Of a DNA stretch of 64,000 nucleotides, positions 32,917 through 40,323 are shown one piece after another. The notes below the pieces were generated by a model. That model ran no database searches, was not told the DNA's origin, and worked only from the letters and a program-made list of their open reading frames with translations. How positions within the stretch are numbered: position 1 is the first letter of the stretch; the number at the start of each line of letters is the position of its first letter. The position numbers and the translations under genes are program-made. The stretch is from Micrococcaceae bacterium Sec5.7 (lineage in GTDB: Bacteria > Actinomycetota > Actinomycetes > Actinomycetales > Micrococcaceae), in NCBI GenBank assembly GCA_039636785.1, contig CP144169.1:4030001-4094000 (forward strand). The letters are read 5' to 3'.

Positions 32917-34659
32917 TTGGCAGCATCGGTACATGCGGACAAGTTAGGCGCCCCAGAGGTGAACGGACCGCAAGACGACGGCCTGGACTGGGACACGGTT
33001 ACGTGGCGTTCGGTCGAGGACGACGTACGGTGTTTACGACGAAGAATCTTCAAGGCGTCGCAGGATGGGAACCTCAAGAAGGTTCGCAACCTGCAGAAGT
33101 TGATGCTGCGTAGCCGATCGAACACGCTTCACAGCGTGCGGCGGGTGACGCAGCGCAACGCTGGCCGCAAGACCGCGGGTATCGATGGTGAGGTTGCATT
33201 GACCTCGCCGGACAGGGCGGCGTTGGCGGTGGATCTCCACCGGGACACGCTCCCTTGGCAGGCCCGCCCGGTCAAGCGTGTATACATCCCTAAGGCGGGT
33301 GGGAAACAGCGGCCGTTGGGAATTCCGGTGCTGCGCGACCGGGTGCAACAAGCCCGTGTTGCCAATGCGCTGGAGCCTGAGTGGGAGGCACGGTTCGAAC
33401 CGCGTTCGTATGGGTTTCGGCCCGGACGCGGCTGTCATGATGCGATCGAGGCGATCTACGTGACGCTTAAGGGACGGACGTCCAAGCGCCAGTGGGTTCT
33501 CGATGCGGATCTGTCGGCGGCATTCGACCGTATTGACCATGACCGGCTACTGATCCAACTTGGGACGTTTCCTGCAAGGGAAATGATCGCACAGTGGTTG
33601 GCGGCTGGCGTGGTCGAGAGTGGCCGGTTCGCACCGACCAAGGAGGGAACTCCTCAGGGCGGCGTGATCAGCCCGATGCTGTTGAACATTGCGCTACATG
33701 GGATGGAGGAAGCTGCCGGTGTCCGCTATCTGCGGTGTGCCCCAAATGGGGCGCACACCAGGGCGGACACACCGGTGCTGGTGCGCTACGCTGACGACTT
33801 TGTCGTCATGTGTCACACCAGAGAACAGGCCGAACGGGCTTGGCACCGGCTGGGACAGTGGTTGGCCCCGAGGGGCCTTGCGTTCAACGAGGAAAAGACG
33901 CATATCGTCCACGTGGAGCAAGGCTTCGATTTTCTGGGGTTCAATATCCGCCGCTACGGCGGCGGGAAGCTGCTGATCAAACCCAGCGCGGCTGCGGTGA
34001 AGCGGATCCGGGAACGGATTGCCGCTGAGGTGTACTCCTTGCGAGGAGCCAACGCCGAGGCGGTAATTTGGCGGCTCAACCCGATCATTCGAGGTTGGTC
34101 TGCCTACTACCGGTGCGGGGTATCAAAGGAGGTGTTCTCAGCGGTGGATCACCACCTCTGGCGGCATCTCTATGGGTGGGCGTTGCGAGCCCATCCGAAC
34201 AAGTCGAGACACTGGGTTGTTGACAAGTATTTCGGTACGTTCAACCCGTCCAGAAGCGACAAGTGGGTGTTCGGCGACCGCGAAAGCGGCCGCTATGTGC
34301 GCCAGTTCGCTTGGACAAAGATCGTCCGTCACAACATGGTCAGGGGCACATCGTCTGTGGACGATCCCTCCCTTGCCCTGTACTGGGCCGGAAGGCAACG
34401 CAAGATGCATTCGCTGACAGGTGGACTCACCGCGTCCTTGCTGATTCGTCAGCACGGACGTTGTTCCGCCTGCAGCGGTCTCTTACTTGCCGCCGACCAT
34501 GGCCCGCAAAACCCGCGTGAGTGGGAACAATGGGCCAAAACCATCAACAGGGCAATAGACAAGAACGCCCTGACAATGGGTGGCCCAGTCAATGACGGCG
34601 GTCAATCCGTGCACCACCTCATCCACTCCAGCTGCCAAGTTCGGAAAACCGAACAATGA
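32917..34659 (+). CDS. ltrA: Group II intron-encoded reverse transcriptase/maturase/HNH endonuclease
   Basis: A 580-residue intron-encoded protein. RT motifs in order: RPVKRVYIPKAGGKQRPLGI, ARFEPRSYGFRPGRGCHDAI, WVLDADLSAAFDRIDHDRLL, EGTPQGGVISPMLLNI, and the catalytic YADDFVVMCHT (YADD). Then the maturase X region (IIRGWSAYYRCGV) and a C-terminal HNH endonuclease (HGRCSACSGLLL ... VHHLIHSSC). All key residues seem intact. It starts with TTG at 32917 behind GGAGAAGGAA. It helps the intron splice and reverse-splices it into DNA targets. Confidence 0.95.
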   Translation: MAASVHADKLGAPEVNGPQDDGLDWDTVTWRSVEDDVRCLRRRIFKASQDGNLKKVRNLQKLMLRSRSNTLHSVRRVTQRNAGRKTAGIDGEVALTSPDRAALAVDLHRDTLPWQARPVKRVYIPKAGGKQRPLGIPVLRDRVQQARVANALEPEWEARFEPRSYGFRPGRGCHDAIEAIYVTLKGRTSKRQWVLDADLSAAFDRIDHDRLLIQLGTFPAREMIAQWLAAGVVESGRFAPTKEGTPQGGVISPMLLNIALHGMEEAAGVRYLRCAPNGAHTRADTPVLVRYADDFVVMCHTREQAERAWHRLGQWLAPRGLAFNEEKTHIVHVEQGFDFLGFNIRRYGGGKLLIKPSAAAVKRIRERIAAEVYSLRGANAEAVIWRLNPIIRGWSAYYRCGVSKEVFSAVDHHLWRHLYGWALRAHPNKSRHWVVDKYFGTFNPSRSDKWVFGDRESGRYVRQFAWTKIVRHNMVRGTSSVDDPSLALYWAGRQRKMHSLTGGLTASLLIRQHGRCSACSGLLLAADHGPQNPREWEQWAKTINRAIDKNALTMGGPVNDGGQSVHHLIHSSCQVRKTEQ

Positions 34660-34699
34660 TGGCAGGACCAGTAGAAATGACGCCCATAGGGACTTGCTT

Positions 34700-34733
34700 G
34701 AGCCGGATGCGGTGAAAGTCGCATGTCCGGTTC
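34700..34733 (+). ncRNA. Group II intron domain V catalytic hairpin
   Basis: A 34-base hairpin beginning GAGCCGGATGCGG, loop GTGAAAG-type, and ending CGCATGTCCGGTTC. It contains the catalytic AGC triad at 34701-34703 and the two-base bulge region typical of domain V. Confidence 0.9.
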
Positions 34734-36293
34734 TGAGGGGGCCCGGGCTCAGTAATGAGCTCGGGCTACCCGACCAACTTTCTCATACTGGTTTGTCCCT
34801 GTCAGCTTCATTCGACGAGCCGAATCTCGTGTCCGCGGGTGGGCTGGTCCCTGTCATGGGACTGGCCCGCGATGCCGGACTCGGTGAGCTGGCACAGACG
34901 TGGCTCAGTGTCCCGACCGACAAGGGCGCCAACGCCGGACTGAAAGTGACTTCTCTGATTGCCGGGATGGTCGCGGGAGCCGATTCCATCGATGACATGG
35001 CCATACTGCGCCACGGCGGCATGGGCAGGCTTTTCAAGGCCTGCTATGCGCCCTCGACCCTGGGCTCGTTCCTGCGCTCCTTCACCTTCGGGCACGTCCG
35101 CCAGCTCGACGCCGTCGCCTCCCGGTTCCTGGGAAACCTGGCCGGTCGGGCCCCGCTGCTGGGATCACCCACCGCCTCTGACTTCGTGTTCGTGGACGTC
35201 GATGACACGATCATCGAGGTTCACGGCTACGGATACTCCGGTGTCCGCGGACTGAACGCGCTGCTGGCCACCGCCTCGACGAAGGACAGTGCCCCGGTGA
35301 TCCTGGCCCAGCGGCTGCGCAAGGGCGCGGCAAACTCCGCCCGCGGCGCCAAACGCCTGATCACCGACGCGCTCTCGACGTTGAAGCGAACAGGCGCCGG
35401 CGGGCAGGTACTGGTGAGGGCTGATTCGGCGTTCTACGGCCATGATTCGGTGGCCGCGGCGCTGGCCGGCGGGGCGCAGGTGTCCGTGACCGTACGGATG
35501 GACCCGGCCGTGAAACGCGCCATCACCGGGATCCCGGAAACGGCATGGACAACCATCGAATACACCGACGCGGTCTTCGACGAGGAAAACAACACGTGGG
35601 TGTCCCGGGCCGAGGTCGCCGAAACCGTGTTCACGGCATTCACCTCCCGCAAAAAAGCCGAGCAGATCACCGGCCGCCTGATCGTGCGGCGCATCCCGGA
35701 ACTGAACCCGAAAACCGCCGACGGGCAGGAAGCCCTCTTCGCTACCCACCGGCACCACGCGTTCTTCACCACCGTGGACGCCGCGGCCCTGGACACCGTC
35801 ACGGCGGACAAAACCCACCGGAAACACGCCATCATTGAGCAGGTCAATGCGGACCTGAAAGACAGCGCCCTGGCCCACATGCCCTCCGGTGCTTTCGCCG
35901 CGAACTCGGCCTGGCTGGTCGCCGCGGTCATGGCCTACAACCTCACCCGCACCGCCGGGATTCTCGCGGCCGGGAACTTCGGCAAGGCCCGGACGGGCAC
36001 GATCCGCCGCAAACTCATCCAATGTCCCGGCCCGCATCGCCACCAGCGCCCGACGCATTCGTCTTCATCTGCCCGAAGCGTGGCCCTGGCAAACACCATG
36101 CCAGAGACTGTTCGACCACCTCTACCCGCCGCCGCAACCAGCCTGACCCCCGTCAACCCAGCCAAACGGCGCAACCAGAACCACCAGCGGAACACCGAAA
36201 GGCAGCGAGGCCGACGACCCGCCATGCCCGAAACCAGAATCCGCTGCCGACCCGAAAATCAATCAGGACCAACAGCGGATCGGTGGATCAAGG

Positions 36294-36298
36294 CTTAG
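36294..36298. repeat. Right target-site duplication CTTAG
   Basis: Matches 32148-32152. It supplies a TAG stop for the frameshifted transposase on the plus strand and, read backwards, the TAA that ends the truncated reductase frame on the minus strand. Confidence 0.75.
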
Positions 36299-36423
36299 GC
36301 GGCGAAGTATTCCTCGTTCTTGATCTGCTGGACCTGGTCGTCGAAGTAGTCCGGTGTCCACTGGCCGGGGTCGTCGACGCAACCATCGGCAGTGAGGAAC
36401 TCGGTGACGATGAGCTTTCCCAT
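36295..36423 (-). pseudogene. Dihydrofolate-reductase/RibD-like protein, N-terminal 42 residues only
   Basis: Starts MGKLIVTEFLTADGCVDDPG and continues WTPDYFDDQVQQIKNEEYFA, the usual N-terminus of bacterial DHFR/RibD C-terminal-like reductases, including the L-T-x-DG turn. It is cut exactly where the IS duplication begins. The DNA beyond the other end of the IS does not encode the remaining ~145 residues, so a deletion must accompany the insertion. Last gene of a four-gene minus-strand operon. Confidence 0.75.
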
Positions 36424-36443
36424 TTGGCTCCGTTTTCCCTTGC

Positions 36444-36893
36444 TCAGGCGGCTTCGGCGATGGTCGTGAGGACGTCCATGAACGTCTGCCAACCGGCGAG
36501 GGTGCCCTGGCGCATCTCGGTCGTGAAGCCGGGGGTCTCTTGCGTCATGCGCATGTGGGTACCGGTGGGCGTCGGCGACAGCTCGACAACGACTTCCGCG
36601 CGCTGTGCTGACGACGGGTTGTCCGTCATGGTCAGAACCAGGCGTTCGACTGGGGTGATTTCGAGGAAGTCGCCGGCCCACGCGATGGTGTTGCCGTCGG
36701 GCAGGACCATCGTGGCGGACCAGGAACCTCCGACGACCGGGTTGTAGTCGAGGCGGTCAGCGGGAACGTCGACCTGACCGCCCCCGAACCATTTCGCGAA
36801 GTGCTCCGCGTTGGTCCAAGCCGCGAAGACGGCGGAGGGTGGGGCGGTGAAATCGCGGTCGATTTCGATTCCGGCGGGGGTGATGCCTGTCAC
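36444..36893 (-). CDS. SRPBCC/AHSA1 (START-like) domain protein
   Basis: A 149-residue AHSA1-type protein: FTAPPSAVFAAWTNAEHFAK with WFGGG, then VGGSWSATMVLPDG, ITPVERLVLTMTD, and a C-terminal GTLAGWQTFMDVLTTIAEAA helix. These proteins form a helix-grip fold with a hydrophobic pocket and commonly travel with ArsR regulators, as here. Ligand unknown. Starts five bases after the ArsR stop. Confidence 0.88.
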   Translation of the reverse strand: MTGITPAGIEIDRDFTAPPSAVFAAWTNAEHFAKWFGGGQVDVPADRLDYNPVVGGSWSATMVLPDGNTIAWAGDFLEITPVERLVLTMTDNPSSAQRAEVVVELSPTPTGTHMRMTQETPGFTTEMRQGTLAGWQTFMDVLTTIAEAA

Positions 36894-36898
36894 AGGTG

Positions 36899-37285
36899 TT
36901 ACTCCTTCTCGTCGGTAGTGCTGGTCGGATCGTCAGGTGATGGGTTGTCGGCCCCGTCTGGGGTGGTGAGCGTGGACAGGAAGCCGTCGAGGGCGTCGAA
37001 GCTTTGGGTCCAGAATTTCCGGTAGTCCTCGATCCATCCGGACACTTGAGCCAGCGGTCGGGCATCGAGGGTTCGGGGCCGGAATTGCGCGTCGCGGCCA
37101 CGTGCGACGAGCCCTGCGTGCTCGAGGACACGCAGGTGTTTAGAGACTGCGGCGAGACTCATGTCGAACGGCTCGGCCAATTGGCCAACGCTCGCCGGGC
37201 CTAAGGCCAGGCGCGCAAGGATTGCCCGTCTGGTCGGGTCTGCAAGTGCACCGAACGTGCGACTCAGCGAGTCGGGGGCGACCAT
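36899..37285 (-). CDS. ArsR-family transcriptional regulator
   Basis: A 128-residue winged-helix regulator: FGALADPTRRAILARLALGP, VGQLAEPFDMSLAAVSKHLR (recognition helix), VLEHAGLVARGRDAQFRPRT. No cysteine metal site is visible, as usual for the ArsR subgroup coupled to SRPBCC genes. The C-terminal 25 residues are acidic and disordered. It stands between two SRPBCC genes and probably represses the operon. Confidence 0.9.
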   Translation of the reverse strand: MVAPDSLSRTFGALADPTRRAILARLALGPASVGQLAEPFDMSLAAVSKHLRVLEHAGLVARGRDAQFRPRTLDARPLAQVSGWIEDYRKFWTQSFDALDGFLSTLTTPDGADNPSPDDPTSTTDEKE

Positions 37286-37287
37286 AG

Positions 37288-37737
37288 TTAACGCGAAAGG
37301 AATTCCCCGAGGCGACCGAAGAACATCTGCGTGCCCGCCTTCAGGGCCTCGAAGTGTTCGTCGGTGACGACTCCGGTCTGGTGGAATTCCTGCTCGGTTC
37401 CACCATCGACGTCGCGCAGCAACACCGTCAGGACGGTGCGGGCCTCCTCGTCAGGGGTCTCGTTGTCGGTGAGGGTGAAGACGAGCTTGCTGGGCTTCTC
37501 GACCTCCTGGTAGAAGCCGCGGAACGGCACGACCATCGCACCATCGGGCGATGTCTGGGTCTCCCGGAAGAGACCACGAGGCTCGACTGCCATGACGACG
37601 TCGCTTACGGTCCACTCCGGCGCTGCCCACCACTGGGCGAACTTCTCGGGCTCGGTCCACGCCTCCCAAACCTCCTCCGCCGAGGCGTCATAGTGGTTGA
37701 CGAGGACCAGCTCGTGGGGGGTTTCGATGTCGCTCAT
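37288..37737 (-). CDS. SRPBCC/AHSA1 domain protein
   Basis: About 149 residues from MSDIETPHELVLVNHYDASA, followed by EEVWEAWTEPEKFAQWWA, AMVVPFRGFYQEVEKPSKLV, FTLTDNETPDEEARTVLTVL, and GTEQEFHQTGVVTDEHF. Second AHSA1-type protein of the operon and its first gene. The ATG at 37737 follows AGGAGC; the upstream extension to 37803 covers the AT-rich promoter. Two bases separate it from arsR. Confidence 0.88.
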   Translation of the reverse strand: MSDIETPHELVLVNHYDASAEEVWEAWTEPEKFAQWWAAPEWTVSDVVMAVEPRGLFRETQTSPDGAMVVPFRGFYQEVEKPSKLVFTLTDNETPDEEARTVLTVLLRDVDGGTEQEFHQTGVVTDEHFEALKAGTQMFFGRLGEFLSR

Positions 37738-38077
37738 TTTGCTCCTAGGGATCGTGGGATGTGTATTCAACTTAGGGGTTGTGAACTGATAGGTTAAATA
37801 CATCAGAAGGGTCGCGGGTTGTCAAGAGGGGCGAGATGACTTTGTCTCGCGTTCACCCAAAGGTGCATTTGCTTCCCGAGGGCGCCATCCCGGGTGCGAC
37901 CACCTCCTCGTCGGTGTAAGGCGAAGTTGTAGAAATCTCAATCCACTCGCGAGCTGCCAGAATTGACCGTTTCCGCTACAAATAAATCGGCTCGTTAAAG
38001 AGATTTGTGGATTTGATCGCTCTTTGGCGGCGTTCTGTGATCGCTTGGTGTCGCCTTCAGGGAGGATGCGACGCGGC
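37738..38077. other. Intergenic region, promoter of the SRPBCC-ArsR operon
   Basis: About 340 bases, with an AT-rich block (37760-37805) that should contain the leftward promoter. No gene recognised. Sequence 37930-38040 is AT-richer than surroundings, consistent with foreign DNA. Confidence 0.45.
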
Positions 38078-38658
38078 TAGTCCTTGAGTGCTCGGGACCG
38101 TCTATAAAACGTTGCTCGGGACATTCCGAGATCGCGGGCAACCTGTGCAGCGGGTTCACCGCCTTCGACCAGGCGGACAGCGCTTCGAATCTGACTGTCG
38201 GGGGACCCGGCGGGGTCGGCCGCCAAGGTCCTTTCCGGCTTCTCTGCGTTTGCTGATGGAGTCGGTGACGCGTTCGCGTTTGATCTCGTGTTCCATTTGC
38301 GCGAGAGCGGCCATGATCGTGAACAGCATCGACCCCATGGGTGTTACGGTGTCGACGTCGCCACCGCCGAGGTTCAAGACGCGCAGGCCCGCGCCTCGAC
38401 CGCGGAGTTCGTCAGCGAAGCCGAGCATGTTCTGGGTGGATCGCCCGAGCCGATCCAGCGTCGTGATGACGAGGGTGTCTCCGTCGATCAGCGCGGCGAG
38501 TGCTCGATCGAACTGGGGTCGTGAGGCTCGCGCCCCGGATACACCGTGATCAACGTAGAGGTCATCGCGTCGGACGCCGGGGCCAGAAGATCCGCCTGCT
38601 GCCGGTCGGTGGACTGCTGCCGCGTCGAAACGCGTGCATAACCGATCAGCTTCGTCAT
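38078..38658 (-). pseudogene. Serine resolvase/invertase family recombinase with two frameshifts
   Basis: Three frames carry consecutive parts of one small serine recombinase. From ATG 38658: MTKLIGYARVSTRQQSTDRQ, with the nucleophile Ser in the usual YARVS motif. At about 38580 one base is lost; then DDLYVDHGVSGARASRPQFD, DTLVITTLDRLGRSTQNMLG and MAALAQMEHEIKRERV follow. At about 38205 it shifts again to IRSAVRLVEGGEPAAQVARD and the terminal HTH LGMSRATFYRRSRALKD, stop at 38078. The complete protein would be ~190 residues, typical of Tn3-type resolvases. As written it is inactive, unless the two breaks are sequencing errors. Confidence 0.8.
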
Positions 38659-38672
38659 GGGCTGCCCCGATG

Positions 38673-38725
38673 TGTCTCATAACCAACAGTGGGGTACACA
38701 AATTCAACCAGAAGGTTGCGAGACA
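38673..38725. promoter_or_regulatory. Resolvase (res-like) binding site
   Basis: TGTCTCATAACC (38673-38684) and GGTTGCGAGACA (38714-38725) are inverted copies matching at 10 of 12, separated by 29 bases, just upstream of the recombinase start. TGTC...GACA half-sites are typical of resolvase sites. Confidence 0.5.
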
Positions 38726-38826
38726 TAGTTACGGGAATCGCCGGCCGCGGACGAACCCACACCATTCCGCGTAAATTAGAGCATTGCCGCCGCAGCGGTC
38801 GCCGGGTCGACGAGACGCCTCGGGGG

Positions 38827-39474
38827 CTAGCCGGACACCGCCGGGGCTGGCGCATCAAATGCCAGCTTCACACCCACCGCGCCAAGAAGGGTCCCCGCGA
38901 TCCACCGCTGCCAGCGCATCCACTTGGGCTTGCGCTGAAGGAACACCGCGACCGACCCCGCCGCGAGGATGATTGCCCCATTTACTGCCATCGCCACCGT
39001 AATTTGAATGGCTCCCAGCTGGAACCCCTGGGTGACGACGTTGCCAGCCTCTCGATCAACAAACTGAGGAATCAGCGCCAGGTACATGATTGCTGCCTTC
39101 GGATTCAGCAGGTTCGTCACTAGCCCCATCCGAAAAAGCTTGCTGGCGGAATCGAGGGGAAGGTCTAAGGTCTCAAACAGAGACATACCGCCCGGCCGGA
39201 GGGACTTGTAAGCCAGCCAGAGCAAGTAGCCCGCACCGGCCACCTTGAGTCCGGTGTAGAGCCAGGGAACCACGATGAACACCGCCGCAAGGCCAACGTT
39301 TGCCATCGTCATGTAAACAACGAACCCGACTGCGGTGCCTGCCAGAGACATCATTCCGGCCCGCCACCCCTGGCTAATACTGCGGGAGACCAGGTAGACC
39401 ATGTTGGGCCCAGGCGTGAGTGCCATCCCCAGCTCAACAAGGGCCATACCCGAGGCAGCGGCAAGCGAGATCAA
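38827..39474 (-). CDS. LysE/RhtB family amino-acid exporter
   Basis: A 215-residue protein with about six membrane segments. Family motif: GMALTPGPNMVYLVSRSISQ followed by GWRAGMMSLAGTAVGFV; then LYTGLKVAGAGYLLWLAYKS and VTNLLNPKAAIMYLALIPQF. LysE/RhtB proteins export amino acids or homoserine lactones; the substrate cannot be told. The length is normal. No LysR partner adjacent. Confidence 0.92.
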   Translation of the reverse strand: MISLAAASGMALVELGMALTPGPNMVYLVSRSISQGWRAGMMSLAGTAVGFVVYMTMANVGLAAVFIVVPWLYTGLKVAGAGYLLWLAYKSLRPGGMSLFETLDLPLDSASKLFRMGLVTNLLNPKAAIMYLALIPQFVDREAGNVVTQGFQLGAIQITVAMAVNGAIILAAGSVAVFLQRKPKWMRWQRWIAGTLLGAVGVKLAFDAPAPAVSG

Positions 39475-39787
39475 GATGGTTCCTTTGTGCGATGGCTTAA
39501 GCGGGCATCTTCCTCGATGCGCAGTCTCTCAACTCAAGAGTGTGGCACGGATCAGCGCTGACCACGGTCCCCAACGGGCGACATCAGCGTGTCCGGTGGG
39601 CGATCGGCTTGCGGGCGCTGGTGCGACTTGCAGCTCCCGAGAACCCAGGATTATTGGCAGCGGTGAAACCGCTCCTCGCGGTGCTTGCAGTCGTTCATGC
39701 GGCCTCGGGTGAGGGGCGAAGCGTTGGTTCCGGGGGAGGGGCGGTGTGTGGAATCCGCCCCTCCTTCCTTCGGCTCCCCTCGGTCCC
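39475..39787. other. Intergenic region with terminator, no gene
   Basis: About 310 bases between the LysE start and the small unknown ORF. It contains the hairpin listed at 39736-39765. Nothing else recognised. Confidence 0.45.
39736..39765. terminator. Perfect 10-bp stem terminator-like hairpin
   Basis: GGAGGGGCGG (39736-39745) pairs exactly with CCGCCCCTCC (39756-39765), loop of 10, followed by TTCCTT on the plus strand. It lies just past the 3' end of the minus-strand ORF ending at 39788. Confidence 0.65.
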
Positions 39788-40030
39788 CTACGCGGTTTCC
39801 CGCGCACAGCCACCAGACGGTCCCTCTAGTGTCATGCCTTTCTCCTTCTCGCACAGGAGGCGGCCGGGTTCGGTCGGTTTGCCTTGGTTGATCCTGTCGT
39901 AAACGACGCTGATCGGCTTTTCCCCCAGGGCGGCAGCGAGGAACAATGCAGGCAGCATGTCCTTGCCCTCGTTATCGAAGTACGCGTCGCCCTTCACCCC
40001 TGGCCCGCGGCCGGCGACCATGAACGTCAC
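39788..40030 (-). CDS. Small unidentified protein or C-terminal remnant
   Basis: About 80 residues with coding-like GC3 bias: VTFMVAGRGPGVKGDAYFDN, then GKDMLPALFLAAALGEKPIS and VVYDRINQGKPTEPGRLLCE. I do not recognise the family. GTG 40030 or ATG 40021 are possible starts; the frame is open further upstream to 40333 but that part is compositionally non-coding, so this may be the tail of a deleted gene. The hairpin directly downstream supports transcription of this strand. Confidence 0.4.
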   Translation of the reverse strand: MTFMVAGRGPGVKGDAYFDNEGKDMLPALFLAAALGEKPISVVYDRINQGKPTEPGRLLCEKEKGMTLEGPSGGCARETA

Positions 40031-40323
40031 GGCGCCAAGACCATGCCCGCCCCGTCTTCCGTCGTTTTTGCTTCTTCCACCCGCCAGCGCTAATAGTTTC
40101 ACGCTTTCCGAACTGCGTGACGGCGAAGCCGATACCTCAGCTGAGTGACCCAATTTGGGTGGACGTCCTCCCGGATTCCAGTTGGTCTCCAAGGTTTTCA
40201 GGAGTTGCACGGGGCACGATGGCGTTGTTCCGCCCCTCATAGCGGCTGTTGTGCAGGAAGCTTCTGCGGAACCGCCGGCCCGCCGTCTCATCAAGATCAG
40301 TGCCCTAGGAAATAGGAGTTGCC

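Larger units (their letters stand above)
32277..34774 (+). mobile_element. Group II intron with reverse transcriptase/maturase ORF
   Basis: The 5' end begins GTGCGACACGAAG, the bacterial group II consensus GUGYG. The 3' end has a complete domain V (34700-34733) and a domain VI stem (GGGCTCAGTAATGAGCTCGG) ending CTACCCGAC at 34774, an expected AY-type end. The ORF for the maturase is in the domain IV position. Removing 32277-34774 restores an intact IS1380 transposase start, which independently fixes both splice sites. Structure outside domains V/VI was not folded here. Confidence 0.92.
32274..36146 (+). pseudogene. IS1380-family transposase, split by intron after codon 1 and frameshifted near the 3' end
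   Basis: Exon 1 is the ATG at 32274-32276; exon 2 starts at 34775 with CAACTTTCTCAT. Joined, they read MQLSHTGLSLSASFDEPN, the normal IS1380 N-terminus. The body is typical: VPTDKGANAGLKVTSLIAGM, ADSIDDMAILRHGGMGRLFK, DFVFVDVDDTIIEVHG (catalytic Asp region), RADSAFYGHDSV, and HAIIEQVNADLKDSALAHMP (catalytic Glu). After RRKLI (about 36020) one extra base shifts the frame; the proper C-terminus VPARIATSARRIRLHLPEAW continues in another frame to a stop at 36146. Unshifted, the protein would be 457 residues. In the shifted frame translation runs on to a TAG at 36296-36298. Confidence 0.88.
32153..36293 (+). mobile_element. IS1380-family insertion sequence carrying a nested group II intron
   Basis: Terminal inverted repeats CCTTGATCCACCGA (32153-32166) and its inverse ending at 36293 are exact over 14 bases. 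They are flanked by a 5-bp direct repeat, CTTAG. Subtracting the 2498-bp intron leaves 1643 bp, the normal size for this family. The transposase frame starts at 32274, is split after its first codon by the intron, and resumes at 34775. A one-base frame break near its 3' end makes transposition competence doubtful. Confidence 0.9.

Noticed and set aside
35165..36058. 297-residue minus-strand ORF within the IS
   Set aside because: Antisense of the transposase; no recognisable features.
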